A DNA stretch of 64,000 nucleotides, taken from the NCBI RefSeq assembly GCF_004745805.1, contig NZ_SRLQ01000018.1:1-64000 (forward strand), in the 5' to 3' direction. Source of the DNA: Mycolicibacterium sp. CH28. Its GTDB lineage: Bacteria; Actinomycetota; Actinomycetes; Mycobacteriales; Mycobacteriaceae. Of this stretch, positions 17,420-24,388 are shown piece after piece. Made by a program: the position numbers and the translations under genes. The notes under the pieces were generated by a model. It saw only the letters and a program-made list of their open reading frames with translations, did no database searches and was not told where the DNA came from. Within the stretch, counting starts at the first letter, position 1. The number at the start of each line of letters is the position of its first letter.

Positions 17420-18544
17420 CTAGGTCAGCGGTTGGTTCTTGCGCACTCCTTTGTAGATGCCGCGGCGCACGATCCACGGCATCAGCACCCGGTCGATCGA
17501 CCACACCGGGAACCGGTAGGCGGTGCCGTTGGGCGCAAACACTTCTAGTCCATCGGGCTGGATTCCCAGCACCGAGCCCCAGCGCCGCCGCGGTGGCCGA
17601 TAGGCCTTGAGTGGGCGGTCAGCCAACGCGGCACGGATATTGTGGGCCAGCAGTCCGTCGGCCCTGGCCCGAGCCGACGCCCGAAGGGGGTCGGTGGCCG
17701 CAACATCGCCGATCGCGAAGATCCGATGATGGCCGGGCAACCGCAGCTCGGGGGTGACTTTCACGAAGCCGTGGTCGTCGAGGAGTTCGCGCGGCAGCCA
17801 GTCAGTGTTGGGCCGTACTCGGCCGATCGCCCAGAGCACCGCATCGGCCGAGGCAGTGGGCTGCCCGGTGCTCCATGCCACCGGCGCGTCGGTGATCGCA
17901 TCGCCGGCGAATCCGTCTGGGATCACCGCGCGATGCTCCGGATGCAGTCCAACGCCTAGGCAAATTAGCTTGCGCTGCAACTGTTCCCACGTTCGTTGAT
18001 GGTGTTCGGTCAGGGCCCGGTCCTGCGGGAAGTAAAGGTCTACGCTCTTTTCAGGCCAGGCCGTCGCGATGTTTCCCGCAGCACTGACCGCAGCCGCCCC
18101 ACCACCAATGACGATCACCGACTCTGCGGCGGCCAGCTGCTCATGGGCGGCGGCCAGGTCCGCGGCGATCTCCTCGGGGGTCTGCACGGTGGGCCGGCGC
18201 CAAAAGCCGTTGCTCACGCCCGTGGAGATGACCAGCACGTCGTACGGTTCGTCAACCGGTGAACCGTCCGTGGCGGTGGCAGAGACGACGCGGTGTTCGA
18301 GGTCTACGCCGGTCAGGGTGGCCTGCACGGTGCGCACGGTGTCGAGGGCTCGGAACTTCTCGAATGGGATCCAGTTATCGCGCGCCCAGTCTTTCGGCCG
18401 GGCCAGCCGGACCCCGAGCTCCTGGCCGCTGACGAGGGCCGGCTTGACCGAGATACCGACGATGTCGGCGTGCGGGGCCAGCCGGATCGCGGTGAGCACC
18501 CCGCTGTCGCCGAATCCCGCGATGACAACCCGGGGCCGAGTCAT
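17420..18544 (-). CDS. FAD-dependent pyridine nucleotide oxidoreductase (AIF/NDH-2-like)
   Basis: A 374-residue flavoprotein. The FAD-binding Rossmann motif is at the N-terminus (VVIAGFGDSGVLTA), the NAD(P)H-binding motif is VIVIGGGAAAVSAAG near residue 150, and the C-terminal FAD contact is IFAIGDVAA near 270. The lack of redox-active Cys pairs points to the AIF-like or NDH-2-like group. The start ATG at 18544 overlaps the stop of the DUF1295 gene (ATGA), so both are co-translated, and the pair is divergent from two acyl-CoA dehydrogenases across a KstR-type box. A role in sterol or lipid oxidation is inference. Confidence 0.85.
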   Translation of the reverse strand: MTRPRVVIAGFGDSGVLTAIRLAPHADIVGISVKPALVSGQELGVRLARPKDWARDNWIPFEKFRALDTVRTVQATLTGVDLEHRVVSATATDGSPVDEPYDVLVISTGVSNGFWRRPTVQTPEEIAADLAAAHEQLAAAESVIVIGGGAAAVSAAGNIATAWPEKSVDLYFPQDRALTEHHQRTWEQLQRKLICLGVGLHPEHRAVIPDGFAGDAITDAPVAWSTGQPTASADAVLWAIGRVRPNTDWLPRELLDDHGFVKVTPELRLPGHHRIFAIGDVAATDPLRASARARADGLLAHNIRAALADRPLKAYRPPRRRWGSVLGIQPDGLEVFAPNGTAYRFPVWSIDRVLMPWIVRRGIYKGVRKNQPLT

Positions 18545-19434
18545 ACCGTGACCTTCCGTGGCGGGCGGGGAAACAGAATCGACACCCGGTCGATGACGTC
18601 CTGGTATTGCGGTCGCCGCTGCAGGCTGCGCCTTTCCATCAACGGAATGCTGGCACCGAGGAACATCGCCGTCATCGCCGCGACCCCGATGAATAGCCAC
18701 CACCAGTCACCCGGCGACGCGGCCACCCCGAACAGCGCCAGCGACAGCCAGAAGCCGATCTCCCCCAAGTAATTCGGGTGCCGCGACCACGCCCACAGGC
18801 CGCGGTCCAGCACCGCGCCGGGCTGCTTGGCCCTGACGAAGCGGTGCATCTGGGTATCGGCGACCAGTTCCAGGGTCACCGCTGCGATACCGACGGCGAA
18901 GGCGGTCCAGCTCAACCAGACCAGGTCCGGGCCGGCAGTGGTCACCGCGACGTACACCGGCAGCATCCCCAGAAACACCTGCAGAGTGGGGACCAGGTGG
19001 ATGCCGAACAGGTCGGCGAAGAACTCCCACCTTCCGGCACCCTCGCGCAGCAGCGGGTAGCGCCAGTCCTCGTGATGCAGGCCGGGAAATCCGTAGGCCC
19101 AGTTACCGGTCAACCGGATCGCCCAATACATGACGACGACGGTCAGCAGCCAGCAGCGCAACGAATCCAGGCCAAGTGGTCCGGCGACCCACCAATAGAT
19201 CAGCAGTAGCGGCGGGATAACGCTCCAGTAGGCGTCGTAGAAGCTGGAATTGCGGTAGGCACGGCTGAAGATGAACAACACCAGGGTGGCCAGCACATCG
19301 GCGGTAAGGGCGTCCAGCCATAGCCGGCCGGTTGCCGACGGCCCGAAGAGGAGCCAGGCGGCGCCGGCCCCGACCGAAACCACATAGGCCACGGTGACCA
19401 GCCACAACGAGCGCGCCTTGGTCCGGTTGACCAT
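18541..19434 (-). CDS. DUF1295 (steroid 5-alpha-reductase-like) membrane protein
   Basis: A 297-residue membrane protein with about seven hydrophobic segments. The C-terminal part has the family signature, including WAWSRHPNYLGEIGFW, the NADPH-binding region shared with steroid 5-alpha-reductases and isoprenylcysteine methyltransferases. The ATG at 19434 has a strong AGGAGG site. Its leader starts in the KstR-type box region: a TACAGT -10 (minus strand, 19499-19494) overlaps that box. The context suggests a steroid or lipid reductase, but the substrate is not proven by sequence. Confidence 0.85.
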   Translation of the reverse strand: MVNRTKARSLWLVTVAYVVSVGAGAAWLLFGPSATGRLWLDALTADVLATLVLFIFSRAYRNSSFYDAYWSVIPPLLLIYWWVAGPLGLDSLRCWLLTVVVMYWAIRLTGNWAYGFPGLHHEDWRYPLLREGAGRWEFFADLFGIHLVPTLQVFLGMLPVYVAVTTAGPDLVWLSWTAFAVGIAAVTLELVADTQMHRFVRAKQPGAVLDRGLWAWSRHPNYLGEIGFWLSLALFGVAASPGDWWWLFIGVAAMTAMFLGASIPLMERRSLQRRPQYQDVIDRVSILFPRPPRKVTV

Positions 19435-19495
19435 GCCGCAGCCTCCTAGATCAACGTGGCACAGATGACGCGCACGTGTTCGACCGCGGCCGAAC

Positions 19496-19509
19496 TGTAA
19501 CACGTTCTA
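19496..19509. promoter_or_regulatory. KstR-type operator
   Basis: TGTAACACGTTCTA matches the 14-bp KstR consensus TNNAACNNGTTNNA at every fixed position. Symmetry extends to AACT and AGTT at 19493-19496 and 19509-19512. It lies in the 140-bp region between the DUF1295 gene and the acyl-CoA dehydrogenase gene and overlaps a minus-strand TACAGT -10. KstR is a TetR-family repressor of sterol catabolism released by sterol-derived CoA thioesters. Confidence 0.75.
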
Positions 19510-19562
19510 GTTGCACGGGACCATACTTGACACCTGCCAACAACTGCCGGCAAGCGGTTCCC

Positions 19563-19568
19563 TATCGT
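19563..19568 (+). promoter_or_regulatory. -10 hexamer of likely leaderless acyl-CoA dehydrogenase promoter
   Basis: TATCGT (TANNNT) ends six bases before the ATG at 19575. The region between them (GGCGGA) is too close to the ATG to be a good ribosome site. Confidence 0.5.
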
Positions 19569-19574
19569 GGCGGA

Positions 19575-20771
19575 ATGAGCACCGTTGCTGATGCCGACCG
19601 GGTCGCGGACCTGGCCCGGCGGGTCGTGGCCGACCACGACCCGAAGAGTGTCCCGATTCCAGAGTTTCTCGGCGCCTGTTACGACGCCGGCCTGTCCTGG
19701 GTACATTTCCCCGAAGGTCTTGGTGGCCTTGGCCTGTCGCGTGGTGTGCAGGCCGTCGCCGATCGGATTCTGCAAGGCGCCGGCGGGCCGGTGCCCCTGG
19801 GCCTGAACCCGATGGGGTACGGCATGGCCGCGCCGACCGTGCGCGAACACGCCCAGACCGATGACCTCAAGAAGCAGCTGCTGCGACCGCTTGCCACCAC
19901 CGAGCACATCTGGTGCCAGTTGTTCTCCGAGCCCGGAGCCGGATCGGACCTGGCCGGGCTGGCGACGTCGGCGGTACCCGACGGCGACGAGTGGGTGATC
20001 AACGGGCAGAAGGTGTGGACCAGCCTGGCGCATCGGGCACGCTGGGGTCTGCTGCTCGCCCGCACCGACCCCGACATGCCCAAACACAAGGGTCTGACCT
20101 ACTTCGTCCTCGACATGCACACACCCGGCGTGGAAACCCGGCCGCTGCGGCAGATGACCGGGCAGGCCGAGTTCAACGAGGTCTACATCACCGATGCCCG
20201 TATCCCCGACAGCCACCGCCTCGGCGCGGTCGGGGACGGCTGGCGGGTGGCGATGACCACGCTGATGAACGAGCGCAGCGCCCTGGGCGGCAGCGGCAGC
20301 AGGCGCGGCAGCGGAACCATCAAAGACGCTGTGGCGCTGTGGGCGTCGCGCCCGGACCTGCGCACCCCGGTGCTGCGGGACCGGTTGTCACAGCTGTGGT
20401 TGCGCTCGGAAGCCCAACGCCTGACCGCGGAGCGCTCCCGGGCCTCGGCGACCGCGGGTGGACCGGGCCCGGAGGCATCGATCGGCAAGCTGGTCGGCGC
20501 CGAACTCAATCAGCACATCTATCAGTGGTGCATGGATCTGCTTGGGCCCGAAGGGATTCTGTACGACGGCTACACAACGCGCGACGGGGCAGGAGACAGC
20601 GGCGACTGGCGCGGCCCGATCCAGCAACGGTTCCTGCGCAGCCGCGCCAACACCATCGAAGGCGGCACCTCCGAGGTGATGCGCAATATCCTCGGCGAGC
20701 GGGTGCTGGGCCTGCCCGGTGACCTGCGTGCCGATGCCGGCATGCCGTGGAAGGAGATCCCCCGTGGCTGA
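19575..20771 (+). CDS. Acyl-CoA dehydrogenase (FadE family), first subunit
   Basis: A 398-residue acyl-CoA dehydrogenase. QLFSEPGAGSDLAGL near residue 120 is the conserved FAD/substrate-binding signature, and the C-terminus carries the helical domain ending in RSRANTIEGGTSEVMRNILGERVLG, which contacts FAD. It overlaps the next acyl-CoA dehydrogenase gene by eight bases. Adjacent unequal FadE genes under KstR often encode the alpha2beta2 ChsE enzymes that shorten the sterol side chain; the box upstream supports this, though other acyl-CoA substrates are possible. Confidence 0.88.
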   Translation: MSTVADADRVADLARRVVADHDPKSVPIPEFLGACYDAGLSWVHFPEGLGGLGLSRGVQAVADRILQGAGGPVPLGLNPMGYGMAAPTVREHAQTDDLKKQLLRPLATTEHIWCQLFSEPGAGSDLAGLATSAVPDGDEWVINGQKVWTSLAHRARWGLLLARTDPDMPKHKGLTYFVLDMHTPGVETRPLRQMTGQAEFNEVYITDARIPDSHRLGAVGDGWRVAMTTLMNERSALGGSGSRRGSGTIKDAVALWASRPDLRTPVLRDRLSQLWLRSEAQRLTAERSRASATAGGPGPEASIGKLVGAELNQHIYQWCMDLLGPEGILYDGYTTRDGAGDSGDWRGPIQQRFLRSRANTIEGGTSEVMRNILGERVLGLPGDLRADAGMPWKEIPRG

Positions 20772-21978
20772 GAAGCTTGCGGATCAGCCCGCAAACAGCG
20801 CTGAGAAGCTTGCGGATCAGCCCGCAGACAGCGCTGAGTTCACGTTCACCGGGGAGCAGCAGCAGCTGCGCACCGCCGTGCGCAAGTTCTGCGCGGACAA
20901 CTTCGACGAGCAGACCGTGCGACGGCTGATGGAGTCCGAAGTGCCCTTTGACGCCAAGGTGTGGCACCGCTTGGGATCCGAGCTCGGCGTCCTCGGGCTC
21001 TCGGTGCCCGAGGCCGACGGCGGTGCCGGCGGCTCGCTGGTCGACCAGGCCGTCGCCGTGGAGGAGTTCGGCGCCACGCTGGCCTGCGGCCCGCTGTTCG
21101 GCACCGTGTATCTCGCCATCCCCGCGCTGGTGGCCTGCCCGGCGGGCCCGGCTCGCAACGAATTACTCGCCGAGTTGGTCGAGGGCACCAAGACCGCCGC
21201 GCTCGCCGTCACCGACAAGGCCGGCGCGTTCGACTCGGCAGCAGTGCCGGTCATCGCCGAGGGCGACACGCTGACCGGCACCGTCGCGCGGGTGATCGAC
21301 GGTGCCGCGGCGGACGAAATCCTGGTCGCAGCAAGCGGTTCCGCAGGCATCGGCCTGTACGCGGTGGCTGCGTCCGCGGTGCGGCGCACCCCGCTGACGA
21401 CCCTGGACCTGACCCGTCCGCAGGCCACGATCATCCTGGCCGGTGCCCCGGCCCGCCTGCTGGCCGGGCCCGAGGAGGCCGAGCGGGTGATCACCCATGC
21501 GCTGCAGGTCGGTTCGGCGTTACTCGCCGTCGAGCAGGTCGGTGCCGCGCAGCATCTGCTGGACCTTGCTGTCGACTACGCCAAATCCCGGTTGCAGTTC
21601 GGCCGTCAGATCGGCTCGTTCCAGGCGATCAAGCACAAGTTGGCCGACATGCTCGTCGATCTCGAGCACGCCCGCTCGGCGGCGTATCACGCGGTCTGGG
21701 CGCTGACCGACGGCTCCGACGAGCCGGCGCTGGCGGCCAGCATCGCGCAGGCGACGGCGTCGGCTGCGTTGAGCCGCATCGCCGCCGACACCATCCAGGT
21801 GCTCGGCGGTATCGGCTTCACGTGGGAACACCAGGCGCACCTGTACTTCAAACGCGCCGCCACCGACGCCGCACTGCTGGGCACCGCCGAGCAGCACCGC
21901 TCCCGGGTGGCCGATTTCGTGCTCGACACCGCCATGGCCGAGGGCGGTGCCGGAGTGGCCGACGGGTTGCCGGGCTGA
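20764..21978 (+). CDS. Acyl-CoA dehydrogenase (FadE family), second subunit
   Basis: A 404-residue acyl-CoA dehydrogenase starting at the GTG at 20764 inside the end of the preceding gene. Its C-terminal half is canonical (RLQFGRQIGSFQAIKHKLADM, QVLGGIGFTWEHQAHLYFKR), but the middle lacks the SEPGAGSD-type motif that its partner has, reading VTDKAGAFDSAAV instead. The two genes are thus complementary, as expected for a heteromeric enzyme. The N-terminus has an unusual 11-residue tandem duplication (AEKLADQPANS/AEKLADQPADS). Confidence 0.87.
   Translation: MAEKLADQPANSAEKLADQPADSAEFTFTGEQQQLRTAVRKFCADNFDEQTVRRLMESEVPFDAKVWHRLGSELGVLGLSVPEADGGAGGSLVDQAVAVEEFGATLACGPLFGTVYLAIPALVACPAGPARNELLAELVEGTKTAALAVTDKAGAFDSAAVPVIAEGDTLTGTVARVIDGAAADEILVAASGSAGIGLYAVAASAVRRTPLTTLDLTRPQATIILAGAPARLLAGPEEAERVITHALQVGSALLAVEQVGAAQHLLDLAVDYAKSRLQFGRQIGSFQAIKHKLADMLVDLEHARSAAYHAVWALTDGSDEPALAASIAQATASAALSRIAADTIQVLGGIGFTWEHQAHLYFKRAATDAALLGTAEQHRSRVADFVLDTAMAEGGAGVADGLPG
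20767..20832 (+). repeat. Tandem 33-bp duplication at the start of the second fadE gene
   Basis: Two adjacent 33-bp copies (20767-20799 and 20800-20832) differ at one base and encode an 11-residue repeat. The first copy also overlaps the last codons of the upstream gene. A third GCTGAG remnant follows. Confidence 0.9.
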
Positions 21979-22057
21979 GTCTGGGCCGAATAGCGTTCGG
22001 GCGGAGAAGTGCTGAGAACTTCTCCGCCCGAGCTGCTTCAGTGGTGTGCCCGGCTCG

Positions 22058-22312
22058 TCAGCCGCGATCGTGGTTCCACTGATGGTGATGATGGATCGAG
22101 GTGCCCGGCTGGGGCTGGTTGTTCTGCCCCGGGAACGACGGGTGCGGGGCGGGGTGGCTCATGTTCGGTCCGGCGTTCGTCGAAGCGGCATCGGCGTAGC
22201 TGTCTGTGGCGGCGCCCAGGGCGACCAATGCGGGGCCGACGGCCAGCAGAGTGCCTGCGGCGATGCGCTTGAACCAGACAGAGGTGGATGTGGTGGTGGT
22301 CGTGATGGTCAT
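22058..22312 (-). CDS. Small secreted protein with His-rich C-terminus
   Basis: An 84-residue protein. A Thr-rich start (MTITTTTTSTS) is followed by a hydrophobic stretch (IAAGTLLAVGPALVALGAA) and a probable signal-peptidase site near SYADA. The short mature part is Asn/Pro-rich and ends with HHHHQWNHDRG. The tail could bind metal, but nothing in the neighbourhood supports that. I do not recognise the family. The start ATG at 22312 has only a distant purine-rich sequence. Confidence 0.65.
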   Translation of the reverse strand: MTITTTTTSTSVWFKRIAAGTLLAVGPALVALGAATDSYADAASTNAGPNMSHPAPHPSFPGQNNQPQPGTSIHHHHQWNHDRG

Positions 22313-22640
22313 GAGTCGTGGTGCTCGTTCTCTTCGTGCCTTCGCCGGTGTGCCGGCGGTGAGTAAACGATCTCGCACCACAGCGGCGATGTCTGTCCGC
22401 TGACCAGCCCTCCAGAGGGATGAACTCGGTGTCCCCCGATCGGGGGACACCGGCTGTCGCGATGGCGGCGCGTAAGGAAAAGGGACCCTGCACGACCCCG
22501 GTCCGCAAAGTCTCGTTCGCCGGAAAGTCCCCTTCGGCAGTTCCGCCCGACTAACGTCGACGCGACCCGCTGCCGGCCTGTATTGTTCCACCGCATTAGG
22601 ACAATATGAGGTCGCTGCGACCTCGGGGGAGGAGATCATC
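22313..22640. other. 328-bp divergent intergenic region
   Basis: No gene found. It separates two divergently transcribed secreted-protein genes and holds a perfect 26-bp palindrome (22427-22452) and, near the plus-strand gene, a dyad with arms TATTGT (22581-22586) and ACAATA (22601-22606) that may mark a regulated promoter. A GGAGGAG ribosome site lies at its right end. Confidence 0.6.
22427..22452. repeat. Perfect 26-bp palindrome
   Basis: The half-site CGGTGTCCCCCGA is followed directly by its exact complement, with no spacer. It lies between divergent genes, so a terminator for either is unlikely; an operator or cruciform is the better reading. Confidence 0.8.
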
Positions 22641-24008
22641 GTGGCAGGTCAAGTCGGACGGTTCGGGGCCCGCACGGTCCGTTCTCAGCTAATCGCCGGC
22701 ACCGCTGCTGCGGTCAGCGTGTGCGCCATCGCGACGAGTGGAGTGACGACCACGGACCTCCACCACCCGTCGCTCCGAGTTCCGGCAGTGGCAAGTGTCG
22801 AGTTGGCGGCATTGGCGAACCCATTGCTGCCGATATTCGACACCCTCGAGAAGGTCAACCTCTACACGTTCTCGATCGCCGAGCCACCCACCACGACGTT
22901 CGACCGGGCCGGCTTCATTCCGGACTTCCTCGCCGCAGGCGCGCCCATCCTCAGCCAGTACTTCCTCAACGCCTCTGACTACATCAACAAGGCCATCCAG
23001 TATCTGATCCGCGACTACGACCCGGTCTACACCCAGTACCCGGGGGCGCTGCGACTGTTGGCATGGGCGGCCGACGCGCTGCCGGCCAATATTGTCTACG
23101 CGGCGCAGCAGGCTTTCTCCGGGAACCTCGTCGGAGCGCTGCAGACCGTGCAATTCGCCGTCATCAATCCCATTCAGGCTGCTCTCTACCAAACGCTGAA
23201 TTCCGGTGTGTACGTGCTCGGCGGTGTGACTACTCGCGCTGCCGCCGTGCTCACTGCCATCACCGACGAGATCCCCACAGCGATCCGCAACCTCGCCGAT
23301 AGCGCCACCCTTGTCCTCAACGCGGCGGGACGCGTCGTCGAAAATGTCGCCTACGGGGTTCAGACGCTCAGCCCCGAGAGGGTCTGGAATGCCCTTGTCG
23401 TGGGACTGCTGGGCACGTCTTCCGACCCGAACACCCCGACGATCCCCGACGCGCTGATCAACCAGACGATCGGTGAAGGCGGAAAGCTGTACGTCTATCC
23501 GGGCGGGCAGTATTACAGCCAAGTGGACAGCATCCGACAAACCCTCATTACGGTAAGGGACGCGATCACCGATGCACTGGCCACCGATGTGCCCGTGCCT
23601 AGCAACCCCCCATTTACGGTGTCGTTCGTATTTCCTTCGGGGATTCCGACACCGTGGTCCCCGACGCCGGCTCCTGTTGCAACACCTTTGCAGGCCACGG
23701 CGTCGACTAACACGACAACCTCAACGACGACCTCAGCGACGACCGCTACGACCGAGCGGGCGAGCGTAGCCGCGACATCAGCGAACAACACATCTGAGGC
23801 CGCCCCTGACAGCAGCGCCACCGCGGGGTCCGCTACGCAGTCGACCGCTGACACAGTCCACCCGACCCGCGGTGCCGACGACACAGGACGGGCGAAAGCC
23901 CGAACCGCCCGGAATGCCGACGGCGCTGCCCAAAGCGCCAGCGCGGCGGGCGACGCGTCCGCGAAGCCGTCCGCCGGGCAAGCCAGAGCCCATTCAGCCG
24001 CCCGGTAA
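22641..24008 (+). CDS. Large secreted mycobacterial protein, unknown function
   Basis: A 455-residue exported protein. A long N-terminal signal region (about residues 14-36, SQLIAGTAAAVSVCAIATSG) precedes a helical domain of about 240 residues rich in Ala, Ile, Tyr and Asn, then a proline stretch (TPWSPTPAPVATP) and a low-complexity Thr/Ser/Ala tail of about 110 residues. The GTG start at 22641 has a GGAGGAG site. I recall similar exported proteins in other mycobacteria without assigned function; no enzyme motif is visible. Confidence 0.75.
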   Translation: MAGQVGRFGARTVRSQLIAGTAAAVSVCAIATSGVTTTDLHHPSLRVPAVASVELAALANPLLPIFDTLEKVNLYTFSIAEPPTTTFDRAGFIPDFLAAGAPILSQYFLNASDYINKAIQYLIRDYDPVYTQYPGALRLLAWAADALPANIVYAAQQAFSGNLVGALQTVQFAVINPIQAALYQTLNSGVYVLGGVTTRAAAVLTAITDEIPTAIRNLADSATLVLNAAGRVVENVAYGVQTLSPERVWNALVVGLLGTSSDPNTPTIPDALINQTIGEGGKLYVYPGGQYYSQVDSIRQTLITVRDAITDALATDVPVPSNPPFTVSFVFPSGIPTPWSPTPAPVATPLQATASTNTTTSTTTSATTATTERASVAATSANNTSEAAPDSSATAGSATQSTADTVHPTRGADDTGRAKARTARNADGAAQSASAAGDASAKPSAGQARAHSAAR

Positions 24009-24158
24009 TCGGATCCGGCAACGGTGTCTTCCCCAGCATTCAATTCCTGCCAACGGCCGATCATCTCCTGCCATCGGAACTAAATCCCGGACCGACCGGC
24101 GTTGGTCCAGTCAGCGGCGCGGAAATCCACTCCGGCCGTTGAGGAAGAGGGAAGAGAC

Positions 24159-24326
24159 ATGAAGAAGATCACCATCACCACCGCTATCGCCGGCGCGTTG
24201 ACTGCAGCAGTTCTGGGCCTTGCCGCGCCCGCGCAGGCCGATCTCGGTCACAACGACTGGGTAAACAACATCGCTCCGACGGCAATCGTGCCGCACGTCG
24301 ATACAACTGTTCACGGAAGCCGTTGA
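24159..24326 (+). CDS. Small secreted peptide
   Basis: A 55-residue product that begins MKKITITTAIAGAL. A signal peptide cleaves near APAQA (about residue 27), leaving a mature peptide of about 28 residues (DLGHNDWVNNIAPTA and so on). The ribosome site is GAGGGAAGAG. It is 150 bases behind the large secreted protein and followed by a strong hairpin, so it has its own end. Function unknown. Confidence 0.7.
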   Translation: MKKITITTAIAGALTAAVLGLAAPAQADLGHNDWVNNIAPTAIVPHVDTTVHGSR

Positions 24327-24348
24327 TCGTCAAACGCTTTCCACGCAC

Positions 24349-24371
24349 GGGGCACCCGATTCGGGTGCCCC
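24349..24371 (+). terminator. Strong hairpin terminator
   Basis: Ten-base arms GGGGCACCCG and CGGGTGCCCC close a three-base loop and are followed by CTTTGTGTTG. It lies between the small secreted peptide gene and the convergent hrpA gene and could end both transcripts. Confidence 0.75.
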
Positions 24372-24388
24372 TTTGTGTTGGCGGAAGG

